The notes under the pieces are model-generated. The model had not been told where the DNA came from. It did not search any database and saw only the letters and a list, made by a program, of their open reading frames with translations. 64,000 nt of DNA from the NCBI GenBank assembly GCA_950022655.1, contig OX465581.1, positions 35,931,300 through 35,995,299 on the forward strand. The letters are read 5' to 3'. A program made the translations under genes and the position numbers. Each line of letters starts with the position of its first letter. Within the stretch, counting starts at the first letter, position 1. Positions 45,629 to 57,023 of this stretch are shown here, one piece after another. This stretch comes from Alentia gelatinosa (taxonomy: Eukaryota; Annelida; Polychaeta; Phyllodocida; Polynoidae).

Positions 45629-47852
45629 GTAAGTGAAACAAAATAAGCAGATTATCATGTATACAGTCATTCATGTTCCAGGATACTCTTGCCTTCAGTG
45701 GGATTATGTCATCCTAGTAACTACCACCAGAATAAATATTGATACCAACTAAAAACAAAACGTGAATTAAAGATACGAGGCACATACAGTTCTTAAAAAA
45801 TAAAAATAAAAACAAAACGTGCACAAGACAGCACATACAACCGAAAAAAAGACAACCAAAATATCGTCATCTTACAACATTTGTAGACGTGTATTTTCCT
45901 TTTATACTAGCTACAACACTCTGTACTGATCAAATACTGTAGACATCTAAAGGGGGTTCATGGCAGAAGTCAGGTAAAACGCAATTTTCCCCAATGTCGA
46001 TCCAGGTGTATCATAGATATTATCGTCCGTCTGTCGCGGTGATGCTGCTGCTGAACAGTCCATCATCCATCATTCTGGAAGACGACTATATGGTGAAGCT
46101 ACTGAGTAGCTCCGCTCGGATGTTGCTTTTCCCTATGCCACACAGACTGTGCGGGTGCGGAAAGCTTTTACCATAATAGGCTATGTTGAGACTTGGCATC
46201 ATAAACAACCCTGCGTCTTTTCTTTTCATGTTTTATATAGTACAGAGTACGGAGGATAATCTAGGAGTGTCGCAGGGTTCTATACTGGGTCAATAGGTTG
46301 AGTGTAAACGTGAAAAAAGACCAAAATAGTATAACATGGGCAAAAGTCAGAAATTAAAAAAGAAAAAAGGTGGTCTTTTGACAACAAATAACACCATTAT
46401 TGATAGCTGCGAAGATATGAATTATTGAGGTGACATTAAATATTTAGGCGAATTAGGAGATATGCTACACAGGTATTAAGAAATTGAAAACTTGCTCGGT
46501 GCCTGTCGTGGACCATTGCTCATTTTTGGTTGAAGTTGCGAACGAATCTGTTAAAAAAAACCTTAATAGTGGAATTGATAGAGAATTACATATTGCAATA
46601 AGCCGAGAGGCGTTTACTGGACATCAGCACTGAAGAGTTCGAAAAGTGCAGAGTTCTTTATCCCAATATTAGAAGAAAGGTGTTATTATCGGTAGCCGTT
46701 AGAAGATTACAATTAATTTCAGAGATACAAAATAAATAATGAGGGGACGGGTGGATGTATTAATAGAAAGACCATGTTATATCTGCCCTGGCATAAAAAG
46801 AAAAATTCAGAAAATCCTGTGTATACTCAGGTATTACGATATGGAACTCTTTAACAAATAATTTACAGGAAAAAAAACATCGAAAGGGATCTTTAAAAGA
46901 GGGGTACTTGAGTTAATTTCACAACAGATCATACAAGAGTAACCAATACACAAGAGTTTGAAATCATTTATGAAAACCTCAAATGTTGATGGCATACCGG
47001 GCAGGGCTAGTTCCATACTGGATGTCCTAGTGTATTTATAAACATTGAAATTAATCAACAAAAGTGAAAAACTTAAATCTTTGATGATGCCTATATACCT
47101 TTCGGGTCCTCTGGAATGTTAAAGCACAAACTTTTGAGAGCAATTACAAAGGCTCGACCAATGTTTGGCCACTGATCTTGTGTCTCTTTCAATGTGTCAC
47201 TTCTATTTTCATGAAAGATCTTATAATTTTCATAAATACATCACTCCCTTTCTCTCATACATCGGTTTGGACCGGACAGGAATGATGAATGCAAATGTGT
47301 CCGTTGCCCTTCACGTTCCGTTTTTAACCTTGCCTTATTTCTATGAAAATCATCTGCCTGTGCGTCAATGAATTGAAAGCTTCTTTAATGATACTGAGGT
47401 CCCAGAGTTTTACTGTTTCCCTTTTAAAAGTGCCTCATGCCAGAGGACATGCATGGACCGTACTTGGTCGACAGTCCGCTCCTATTCATTGAGTGTGGGC
47501 CATACACTCATATACGCTGCCTAAATGTTTAAGTGGTGGCATAGACTTAAAGCTTACTGCAAAAAAAACTAACCCTTCACACTGTAACATTGGGAAAGAA
47601 GCAGAGGGCCAGTGTCTCAGTGTCATAGAGGCATGTCAGTGACGATAACTGATCACCAGAGACTGAAATACCTCATTGACCCGCTGGTGCTTGATACACT
47701 TGGATCCTAGACAGGGAGATATACAAATGGCAAGTTGACTAGGTGCAAGTGGGTTAAAGAAAAATGACTGAATATATCCCAAACCTTTTCGTTATTATTC
47801 ATTTATAATTCCATGCTCATTCATCATTGATGATCATACCATTTGCTTCTAG
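45629..47852. other. Intron; no gene recognised
   Basis: AT-rich sequence with short open frames on both strands and no domain or splice context that I can support. Confidence 0.4.
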
Positions 47853-48785
47853 TTAGCATTTAGTTGCTAGCTTAAAAGGACGAATCAATTCTCTCATATT
47901 GGCATACGAATAGCTGTCGTACGTGTTGGATACCTCCGATAAAACCTGCCAGAATATTGCATCTAACCAGATGCACCTGGCCATTGATGCAGCCAGTTCT
48001 TGGATGTGATTTGCAAACTCACCCACTTTCTTTTTCATTATGTTCGAGAATGATACATTGACTTGCGGAATTTGCATTACAGATTCTCATCCGCGGCCTT
48101 TAATGGACTTGGATAACTTATACAGACCACTCATTGTGTACCGGTATACGACCAAAACAGCACTTATGCTGGTAGGATAAGATGAATAGCTACATGAGAT
48201 GATGAAACTGAAAGAGAATGAATGATAAGGGGTCCAACTTAGGCAGTCTTTAAACACAATTTGACTATAGATAGAGTCCATACACATCTGCGCTAATTTC
48301 TTGAAGGCAGTAAACCCCTGATTCGTGGCAAAGCCAGCTAAGTTAGAGAACGCACATGGGTTGGGCAGACAATTCAATCCCATCGCTATTTGGCTGAAGC
48401 AGTGTGGATGCAATGTCAGAGTAATAACGCAGTGCAATGTCCTTATAATTTGCTATGTTATTTGATGATGGTTTATGAAACTCGTTTGGTCCTTATTTTA
48501 TTATCCATCGTATATAAAGCCCCCATTGAAAATGTATTTGACCACAGTAAAACGGTACTCATTATTTCTATGTTGCCAGAAATCATAACCATTGATTACG
48601 AATGTGTACCTATTGATTGCGGGAAGATGGTCCCTTTGTGCGGTAAAGCAAAGATAGTCCTTATTGATATACCTTTTGATATGGCAATTCCTGGGTTTAA
48701 TATATTCGAGAAGATTGATGATAAATACAACAAACGATTGTTTTGTGAACAGGTGTCTCTGCAAACAACTCAAGGTTAACTTCAC
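47853..48785 (-). pseudogene. Cluster of unidentified open frames, possible decayed element
   Basis: Three minus-strand frames lie head to tail (48501-48785, 48087-48437, 47853-48077), 60-95 codons each, in two or more reading frames. A 129-codon plus-strand frame (48390-48779) overlaps two of them. The density of open frames in AT-rich DNA is higher than in the neighbourhood, which could mean a frameshifted old coding sequence. The minus frames contain Cys-containing stretches (for example GLNCLPNPCAFSNLAG) but nothing I can assign. Chance is a real alternative. Confidence 0.15.
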
Positions 48786-51592
48786 AAGATACTCGCTAAC
48801 GCTCGCGGTTCATAGCCGCTTGTTCACAAAACCATCGATTATGGTCTATATACAGAATACAGACAGGATTTACACCAGTTGGTGCGATCGTTGTTGCTGA
48901 ATATGGAGGTGTGAAAAGCAGCCACGTAAAGGCTCGTAGTTTCTAGACGTCGTACGATGCCAATATTTACCAGTGTCTAACGCGCAATCCCCGGTTTAAT
49001 TCTCAAGTATCATATGGCGAATTAAAGGGGGCACAAAGATGAGAATGTATTTGGGAACCGTTTCTCGATATCTTTATTAGATAAAAATTAAAGAGCTTTG
49101 CACCACTTTCTGCTAGCAAGAGTGCTGATGAGGACTGTGGGTCGTGATGCACGGTGAAAGATAAAACCACCGTCTATCGATCTTGGGGTCGTATTACTAA
49201 TACATGATCCTATATTTGGCCCTACTGGCTATCTAAAAAAATATGGCAAGAGTTGAAGATATAGAACACAAGAAATTTGTAATTTACATTTTATTCGTAT
49301 AACGCATCTCGATTTGGCATATTGCTACCGATAGTCAATACAAAATGGAGTGATATTACCATTACGCTATCTAATTTTAGGAGCTTCTCTACATTGTCTA
49401 CTTCATCGAATATGGTGCTAGTCTAATTCGGATAATACACTTGGTCGATGTATTAACTAGGGAAAACATCTTTTACGGTGAATAAGATACACAGTACACT
49501 AACATCTAAGTTAGGGGTGCAGTAATGGCTCCAGAACCGAATCATAACCGTTATTCATTAGTGTATGTCTGTAAATACGATTGATAATATTGCAAGATAT
49601 CTGAAAGTGAATTCCCTACTGTATTTCTTAGATCACTTTAGAATTTTGTAGCAATTATGATTTATACATATGTTTCATACATTCAGTCACTGGTATTGAT
49701 ATATCATGCACCAAAATCTATCTTGTTAATGATGAACATAATGGATTTTCATTAGTGCAGGTAAAATGTAAACTTAATTATTTTGCTCACGGTTATGTCT
49801 TCAGGATATACAAACTGAAGATTACATTTTATTTTAAAATGGAATTGCATTTTATAGTATTTTCGAATGAATTGTACAGTAGTAGCATTTGACAGGTGAA
49901 TGCTTTCATACAAGATGCATTTTACGGCTATTTATTACTACACATACTCAACTACTCTTGACCATCTTCTCCTTCCTATGTTGCAGCATGTTGCAGTAAG
50001 TACAAGTATTCTAGCTTGCTATATTGTCCAACTGTGGCGCCACCTCCCGTTTAGCATGCAAAGCACGTTTCCCACTGTAGTAAAGACAATATTGTGTGGG
50101 CGTTTATTGTTGGGTCAATTTCAGGATAATATACTACAGTGTGATGTTGTGTGCACTCATATGAATTGCGTTGCGTGAAATTAGAAAGGGCAGTTTTTAT
50201 GGCATATGGTCTCTGACCAATGTCAGAGTTGTGTTGTGTTCTATACCAAGCACTTGGTTGCAAAGCCAGTGATTCATGCAACATTATGAAGCTGTTACTG
50301 CTTGTGTTGGTGTTCATTACTAATATCTATAATATGAGACTAAGCAACTCACATTTTATTGTACTCACTTGAAACAGGGAAATTCCCGTTATGTTATTTG
50401 ATCTGAAGTTCTTCATATGATAAGTGGGTTATTGATGCTCTCCGATATGCATGCTACACTCATTGTTCGTTTAGTCTCCAGCCAGCATGATTGGTTAACC
50501 ATTCTTCTCTGCAGCACATCTGGAGAACCATCCGTCTAGGTGTACAAGTGAATTCTATTTCGTTTGCGTATCAAGATTTATTTTCAGGTTTGTGTTATTG
50601 CATTGGTTAAAAACAGTTTGAATCTCGCTCAGCAAACATCGCTGTCATTGACATAACTGATGCTACTTACCACCGCGATCGCCACATCTGTGATCGGGAT
50701 AATATCACCAGACTCAAGCAGGAGAATACGTTAACCTCTTTTTTTTTTATTAAAAGATTTTTTTCTATAGCAGCGTTAACCTCTTTATACCGACATAAAG
50801 AGGTGTGGATATATTTGTATTTTTCAAGACTTAACGAACTTATTTTTTCCCAAAAGTGATTTAACCTTATCACATCATTTTACTCTCGTATATTTCATTA
50901 TTGGGTGTGATTTATATACACATACAAAATACATATAATCTTACTTGTCCTTGGTCATCAACATCTACTTTAATCGAAAGACCATTTAAGACTCTTGTTA
51001 CACGAGAAGAGTTCTCTAATCGTGTCGTTGATTGAATTGAATAAGGAAAGCTACCCTTTAACAATGACCTATACGGTTTCTTGTTCCGTGCTTTTTGGAT
51101 CACAGTCGTTGCATTGTAAGAATCTATTTCCTCTTTGATGAGCGGGTCGTATTTCCTATTTAATGTGAATACCCAACTTAGAGCAGGTAAATATCAGAAT
51201 ACCAGTGTTTCTTACTTTGTGGCTTACAACGTGAAAAAGAAAACACACCACTGTTCGGAAATTGTGTTCTAGCACCGCACTCTATTGCGTGCTTTACCGA
51301 TTATTTTGTTGGTGTATTTCTCACTGCATAGAGACGATGAGAACTGTAACTGGTACCTAACGTACAGAACGAGTCACTGAGAAGTCACGTTACGAGAGTT
51401 CGCCATTACTTGCCTCAGCCCCAGCACACTGGTCGCAGATACCCTGCTTCACGACGGGAATGTTTGATATCATATCAAATCACTCTTAGCTGTGGCTGGA
51501 AGTGCTTCTCTTCGAAACGGTTTTCTTTTATTGCACTTAAAAGCTTCCACTTGTATACAACGGTCTGCAGTCTGGTATGCTGTTTTGATCAT
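48786..51592. other. Intron; no gene recognised
   Basis: A small imperfect inverted pair lies near 48790-48830 (ACTCGCTAACGCTCGCGG). TTAACCTCTTTWTT occurs twice (50730 and 50774) around a poly-T run. No coding signal recognised. Confidence 0.4.
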
Positions 51593-51960
51593 GTGCTTTC
51601 ATTGGTTAAAGCACTAGTAATCCCAAGGTTGTGGGATTGAGTCCCACTGCAGCCGCCTGTATGCTGTCCTCTCGTTTATGAGTTATTCTGATACAATGTT
51701 ATCACCAACATAATGATCAATTGTGAAAAAGCAGCATACATCAGTATCAAAGTTTAAGGAGTTCGGTAAAAGAAGAAATATATAACAGTAGAAATTCTAG
51801 TAATAATAGTTCTTCTTCATCCCCAGCAGTCATAGACTTAATGCTATATCAGAGAACGGTCCTCCTAATGCCATGTCTATGTGGTGCGGGAAGTAAAATA
51901 AGTCTCACCTAGTAAATGTGAAGGGGTAAAATTTATATCTAAATCCATCTTGTAGATTTG
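51593..51960 (+). mobile_element. tRNA-derived SINE-like copy
   Basis: ATTGGTTAAAGCACTAG followed by GGTTGTGGGATTGAGTCCCA resembles the D-arm and the T-arm/B-box half of a tRNA. Downstream, GCTATATCAGAGAACGG and CCATGTCTATGTGGTGCGGG match the left part of the copy at 39905. The acceptor stem and anticodon region are not intact, so this is not a functional tRNA gene. The 3' boundary is approximate. Confidence 0.5.
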
Positions 51961-53186
51961 TTTATTTCTAAGGAACTTTGTATTATATTTTCAACAATGA
52001 ATATCACTCCATATCGCCATGGGACAGTCTCTTTTAATTGATAAACATTACGACAGCTGTAGATAAAACATTGACCAGTTACTTATTGCCTTATTTTTGG
52101 ATCATTTACTATAATTTTGGACAGCCGTGCGAACGAACTACATTTAATGTTTAATTTCTATTGAAATCCTCACGCAGTTGACTCGGTAAACATTGCAAGG
52201 ATGTTTTCACTCCTCACAAAGTTGATTTCAGTAAATCATAATGTCAGTGAAGCTAGGAAATAGCTTAAAAAGGTGGAAAATTGTGCCATTTAAAAAAGTA
52301 CCCTTCTTCTCGATACGCTGAAAAGGTCAATAGGAGTGACACTGAATGTCCTGGATTATTGTGACAAAGAAAGAAGCAGCATTCCTTGGTGATTCGAAAA
52401 TCCGAAGGTTGATGGGCTGGACGTTGTATTTAATGGAAAGTGAGCAAAATTAAGCATACAACTGTTTGACGAAGCCCTTAAGTAACTGAGTCAGAAAGAA
52501 AATTTTAGAGGATATTTGATTATTTAAGGGTACATTTAGGAATGGGGTGATATGAGGAGAAATTCTCTTGAGAGAAATTTCCTTGTTTGCACGTGAAGCC
52601 TAAACCCCGTAAGACTAATAACTAAAACTTTTTTTCCCTTGGATATGGAGACAATCCAGGCGATAGACAGGATAGAGGCGCTCATTTGAGGATAAGCTAA
52701 CTCTATTTGCCGCCTAGTTACGATCTTTTGTACCTATGTAGCATTTTTCCCACACAATTTATAGACAGCAATCGTCCAAAGTCGTTCATCCTTTCCGTAG
52801 TCTATGTAAATGTACAGACCTATGATACGACTTAAAAAAAGATTTCTCCCCTAGCGACCCAAGCATTTAGCGTGTTACAGTCTACCATTGTTGCGTGGTT
52901 TTGTGGCTGACTGCTTTTAGATAGAGAGTACATGTATTTATAGCCCGCGTTGTCCGAGCAGGGAACCTAGATACACAGCAGAGGGGCCAAATGTGCGGAA
53001 TGTCTCCTGCTGGCTGCTCTTTGTGTGGTAGGACCATGGAGACCAGCAAAAGTCCAGATCGGAAATAGCAACTCAAAGCAATACCAAAATGTAAATGAAC
53101 ATTCACATACTTTCATGAAAAGGACGTTGTCTTGTGGGTACTAAAGAGCAGCAAGGTTTGGAGCTCCGCTTTACAAAGAAGACTTC
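51961..53186. other. Intron; no feature seen
   Basis: No coding signal or clear repeat recognised. Confidence 0.4.
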
Positions 53187-53285
53187 CCACTAGTGAAAAA
53201 CCTGCCACTTGTGAAAGACCTGCTACTGGCGAAAGACCTGCTACTGGTGAAAGATCTCCCACTGGCGAAGGATCTCCCAGTAGCT
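53187..53285 (+). repeat. Minisatellite, 18-bp unit, 5 copies
   Basis: Units of the form CTACTGGTGAAAGACCTG, with substitutions (ACTTGTGAAAGACCTG, CACTGGCGAAGGATCTC), run for about 99 bp. Confidence 0.85.
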
Positions 53286-55616
53286 TTGTACCCTAACGAA
53301 AACTTGTAGAACTTTTTTTGATATGTTTTTTTTCATTTAAGCGATTCATTGAATCACACTAAAAAAAGTCACACTAACCTTAGATTTATGATTCCAGTTT
53401 AGAATGTAACGGTTGTTTATTTTATCTAACGGTTGAATATATGGCCCTTTTCGCTCCTAGTATTCTTTACCCTCAGCATTTGGAAGGAATTCGCTTCAAG
53501 GGGGTCATCTAGCCTGAGGCCCTCAGCACAAGTTAACAGCCACACATAAAGCCCACGTGACCAGAAACAGAATGGCGTCATTTACTGCCCCACCGCCAGG
53601 GTCTTCAACTGCAGCTGCCATCTGGCGGGCGTGGCTTGTGATTTCCGGTTTCTCTCTGCCTTGTACTTACCGAGGATGGGATTGCGATCAAGGGCGACTC
53701 CTGTCGTCTTGATTGGGAACTAAGGTGGCCACTGCGGTCAGGCTCTCCTTGTCCCCAAGGCCACTGGTCTGAGTGGTAGAGGGATGGACAGGCTACCAGG
53801 ATACAGCCAGGTTGCACTGACTGACCCTGTCCCTGGTAAACACTATGGTAGTTTTTTACTATCTGAATTCAAACCAACGTCTGATAGGTTCGCTTTAACA
53901 ATCAGAGAACTCATATTATACTTTTCCAGGAAATTCTTGTTTTTGTTATCAGGATGTAATCCTCACTTCCAAGAACAAAGATAGTGTTAATTGAGCCTCA
54001 TTCACGCCAAGAAAACATTGGGTTGAATCTCCTCACACACTCTCAGCCTAGACCAAGAAGATTTGACTTACTGGCATGCACATAGTCAGAGTGCACCGCC
54101 ATTGAATCCAAGCCAAACTACTCTAATCATCTTGGCTCTTGGCATGATATCAGTTAGATAAGGGTGAGTCTTTCCGAAATTGTAGGGGGAACTTGCCTAG
54201 AACAAAAAGGAATAAGATGGCTATGTTTTTTATCTTCTTACTTCTAAATTACAGAATAGCCAATGTTTTTGGTCCCCACATTATGGCCTGTCAGGGTGGA
54301 AACCTGAGGGAACTAATTCAAGATGACAGATGTAGAAAGTCAGGGCATTGTGGGTAGCCTTGTTGACAAGTGACTTATGGAATTTGAGTGGTTCAGCTGT
54401 TTATAATTATGGAGATAGGGGATGCAGAGAGAGCTTATTCTCAGCTGGGATCATTTAATAACCAACTGAAGAAATTGCTACTTACAGAAGCCCAAGTAAC
54501 TTGACACTTTTTGAGGCTTTTTTGGTTACCCCAAATGACAGATGATGGTGCCATGATCACTGTTTTCAATATTGTTGACATGATGAGGATTTTGTGATTT
54601 TGTCTTGTGCAGAAATGCCCGAAGGTGACACAAAGCAATGAAACATTTGATTTTTCGTTTGTCAAATCATTCATAAGACATCTTTGAAGGTAAGGGCGCA
54701 TGAACACACACTGACCTTGGCAAAATACCTATAGACAGGGAAGCATGTTTTCTTCTTGCTTGAAAAGGATATCTGTGCCCTCTGACTGAATGTAAGGCAG
54801 GCATACTTCCTCAGACTACCTCAGTCCTACTCCAATTTCAGCATTAATGTGTTCTCCACGTTTTCTCAGTCTCCCTGGGACAGTTATGAACGAAAGATAT
54901 TTCCATTTTCCCCCCTGACTCCGATCGATATATCAAAATGAAGTAGAAATGAATTGTCACAAAAGGGATGGCCTATGAATACATAGTCTGTCCCAACTGG
55001 ACGTGGGCCCCACAGGCCTGGTCTGGCCTGCCCCCTGGTGTATCAATAGGCATCAACCTATCCCAGTGCTAAACCTGGGTCTCATTGGCCGTTTATTGTA
55101 ATGCTAGATTTATACTAGCATTCCCAGCGGCCACAATTCAGGACACCGTGGACGAAATGGGACCAAACGTGGTTGACGTGAGATAACTCATGGGGACGGG
55201 ATGGACCAACGTAACAGACCCTGACTGCTGTGGCCGCTGTGGCAGATTTATAAAATGTTGAAAAAATCAGTAAAAAGAATCGTTCTGGGCTGTAGTAACA
55301 TGACGTGATGTGATGTGACGGGACCGGACATAGTCGCCCATCTAGAGCACCGTGGACGAAACGTAAGAGACGTGGAACAACTCGGGACAACGGGATGGAC
55401 TTACTGCTTGAAAGTCATTCAACTGTGGCTGCCAGGAACATGGTGTAAGCTGATTAAAACATTAAATTAGTGAACATTTCATGGAGGAAAACGTGGCCGC
55501 TTGGAATATATTGTGAACCTAGTATAACATGTACTGTGCGCAGGGTATTCGCTTGACGTCTGATCCCAGATCAGGTGAACACCAGCACTGTGTCGTGGGC
55601 TGGCGACCCGGCGGGG
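53286..55616. other. Intron; dispersed repeat and diverged duplication
   Basis: GTTAATTGAGCCTCATTCACG at about 53988 matches the repeats near 32047 and 13030. At 55115-55400 two diverged copies of GGACACCGTGGACGAAATGG / GAGCACCGTGGACGAAACGT lie about 205 bp apart. No exon supported except the weak candidate at 55617. Confidence 0.4.
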
Positions 55617-55745
55617 ATGGCAGAGAGCGGTGCAGGGCTGGTGGATATCACCTCGGTGGGCAGCTTTTTCCGCCGGTCCAATGCACGTCCGGCAAACATG
55701 CCCTGCCCCTTGGGGAGCTACAGCAGTCTCCGCCCTGTCTCTGAC
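55617..55745 (+). CDS. Weak candidate first exon (GC-rich open frame)
   Basis: From ATG 55617 (G at -3 and +4) the frame reads MAESGAGLVDITSVGSFFRR and continues with Ser/Pro/Arg-rich residues to about SDRVW. It stands out as GC-rich, codon-like sequence in an AT-rich region, with an in-frame TGA at 55554 upstream. I cannot find a good donor. CC|GTGTCT near 55747 would give the phase 1 needed to join the exon after 45541, but it is weak. It lies 1.4 kb before the better-supported first exon at 56987. It could be another N-terminus, part of an internal exon, or not coding. Confidence 0.25.
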
Positions 55746-56986
55746 CGTGTCTGGACTGCATACTCAGTGTCCCCAATTTATGGGTTTTTTTTATCTTAAA
55801 AAAGAAGGTATTTATGTAGGAAGAACCTTGACTATCCCAAATGTTTTAAACTGCCCATTTATTCCGTTGAGAGATGGGTCCAAATTGAAGCTTCAAGAAA
55901 AAAAGCTAAACGAAATATACATGTATTAACAATAGAGAATTAATATCCATAATGTACAAATATATTTGGAATACACGAAAAAGTAGTACAGAGCCATCTG
56001 TACTAATTCAAAATTTGAGTTGACTATACGAAAAGCTGGCCAACCATATAGTACGTAGTGTGGAGTGAGGTGGGGGGTAAATAATTCGGGAAATGTTGTG
56101 TATGCTCCATCTTTGTTCTATTGCGTACAAAATTGAGAGGGGGTGGGGCTGGGGAGTCAAAATTAAGAAAAATATATTTGGAAACCTACTTTATGGATGG
56201 CCCAATACAGGAGATTGTTCAGTATCGTTTTGTGCCATTGGCCTGTTTCCCTGACCTGTTCTATTGACCTTTAATCCTTGTTACTCGACTTGATGTTAGA
56301 CTATAGGATCGCGAACTGTTAGTATAAATTAGAAGAAGTTTCATTACATCACAGAGAATGTGAATATTTTGAGCCACTACAAATGTAATGATTTTCCACA
56401 TCATATATGTTGCATTTCCCCCCAAGGTTTTATTCCATTCCAATATGACCCTCTTTGGTTGGTTACCTTATAGGGACTATGTGTAAGTAATAGAAACCAA
56501 ACCAATCCAATGACCAATTGTTGTATTTGGCTTCTCACTGCTGTCTGCAGGTTCCATTGTTTATGGATTCTATGGTAAAGATTAAACCATGTTATTTTAC
56601 TACCTGTTGAATGATACCCATTAATAGACGCCAATTACTGGAACAAAGTCACCATGGAGTTACATCAGTGGGGGTCCTCCAGTATTTCCGCCCAGAGGAG
56701 ATTGGTCATTGTTTCAGGAAAACCGTGAAAAACACTGAGTCACTCACTCAATTCCCCTGGTAGAGCGAGATTGGTCTATCTGAGAATCCGGGAACTAAGA
56801 TGTGACGAGTGGCCCGCTCCTGGGGCCGTCTCAAGTCACCCAGTATCAGGAAGACCGCGTACAATGAAGGGAGCAACAGTCCAGCACACCGCTCACCATG
56901 TGGACATCATTATGACGGGCACTGAATTGGGTTTCGGTACAAAGCTATAGAAGATATTCTCCGCACTCACTGTACGACAGTGTATC
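55746..56986. other. Upstream region of first exon 4
   Basis: AT-rich, becoming mixed near 56.7 kb. CTATAG at 56945 is only a weak TATA-like word. No other feature recognised. Confidence 0.4.
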
Positions 56987-57023
56987 ATGGCCTCGACGAA
57001 TTCCGAGGGATACCATCTGGAAA
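56987..57023 (+). CDS. Alternative first coding exon 4 of an unidentified gene
   Basis: ATG in good context (A at -3, G at +4), preceded by an in-frame TAG at 56948-56950. It encodes MASTNSEGYHLE and leaves one base before a strong donor (GAAA|GTAAGTT at 57024). The exit phase is 1, identical to the exit phase of the internal exon at 45541-45628. A transcript starting here can therefore splice to the same next exon while skipping 45541. That phase agreement is the main support; the exon is only 12 codons long. It would produce the shortest N-terminus of the set. No domain can be assigned. Confidence 0.5.

Noticed and set aside
51593..51665. Functional tRNA gene
   Set aside because: Only the T-arm/B-box half is recognisable, with no intact acceptor stem or anticodon loop; better explained as a SINE head.
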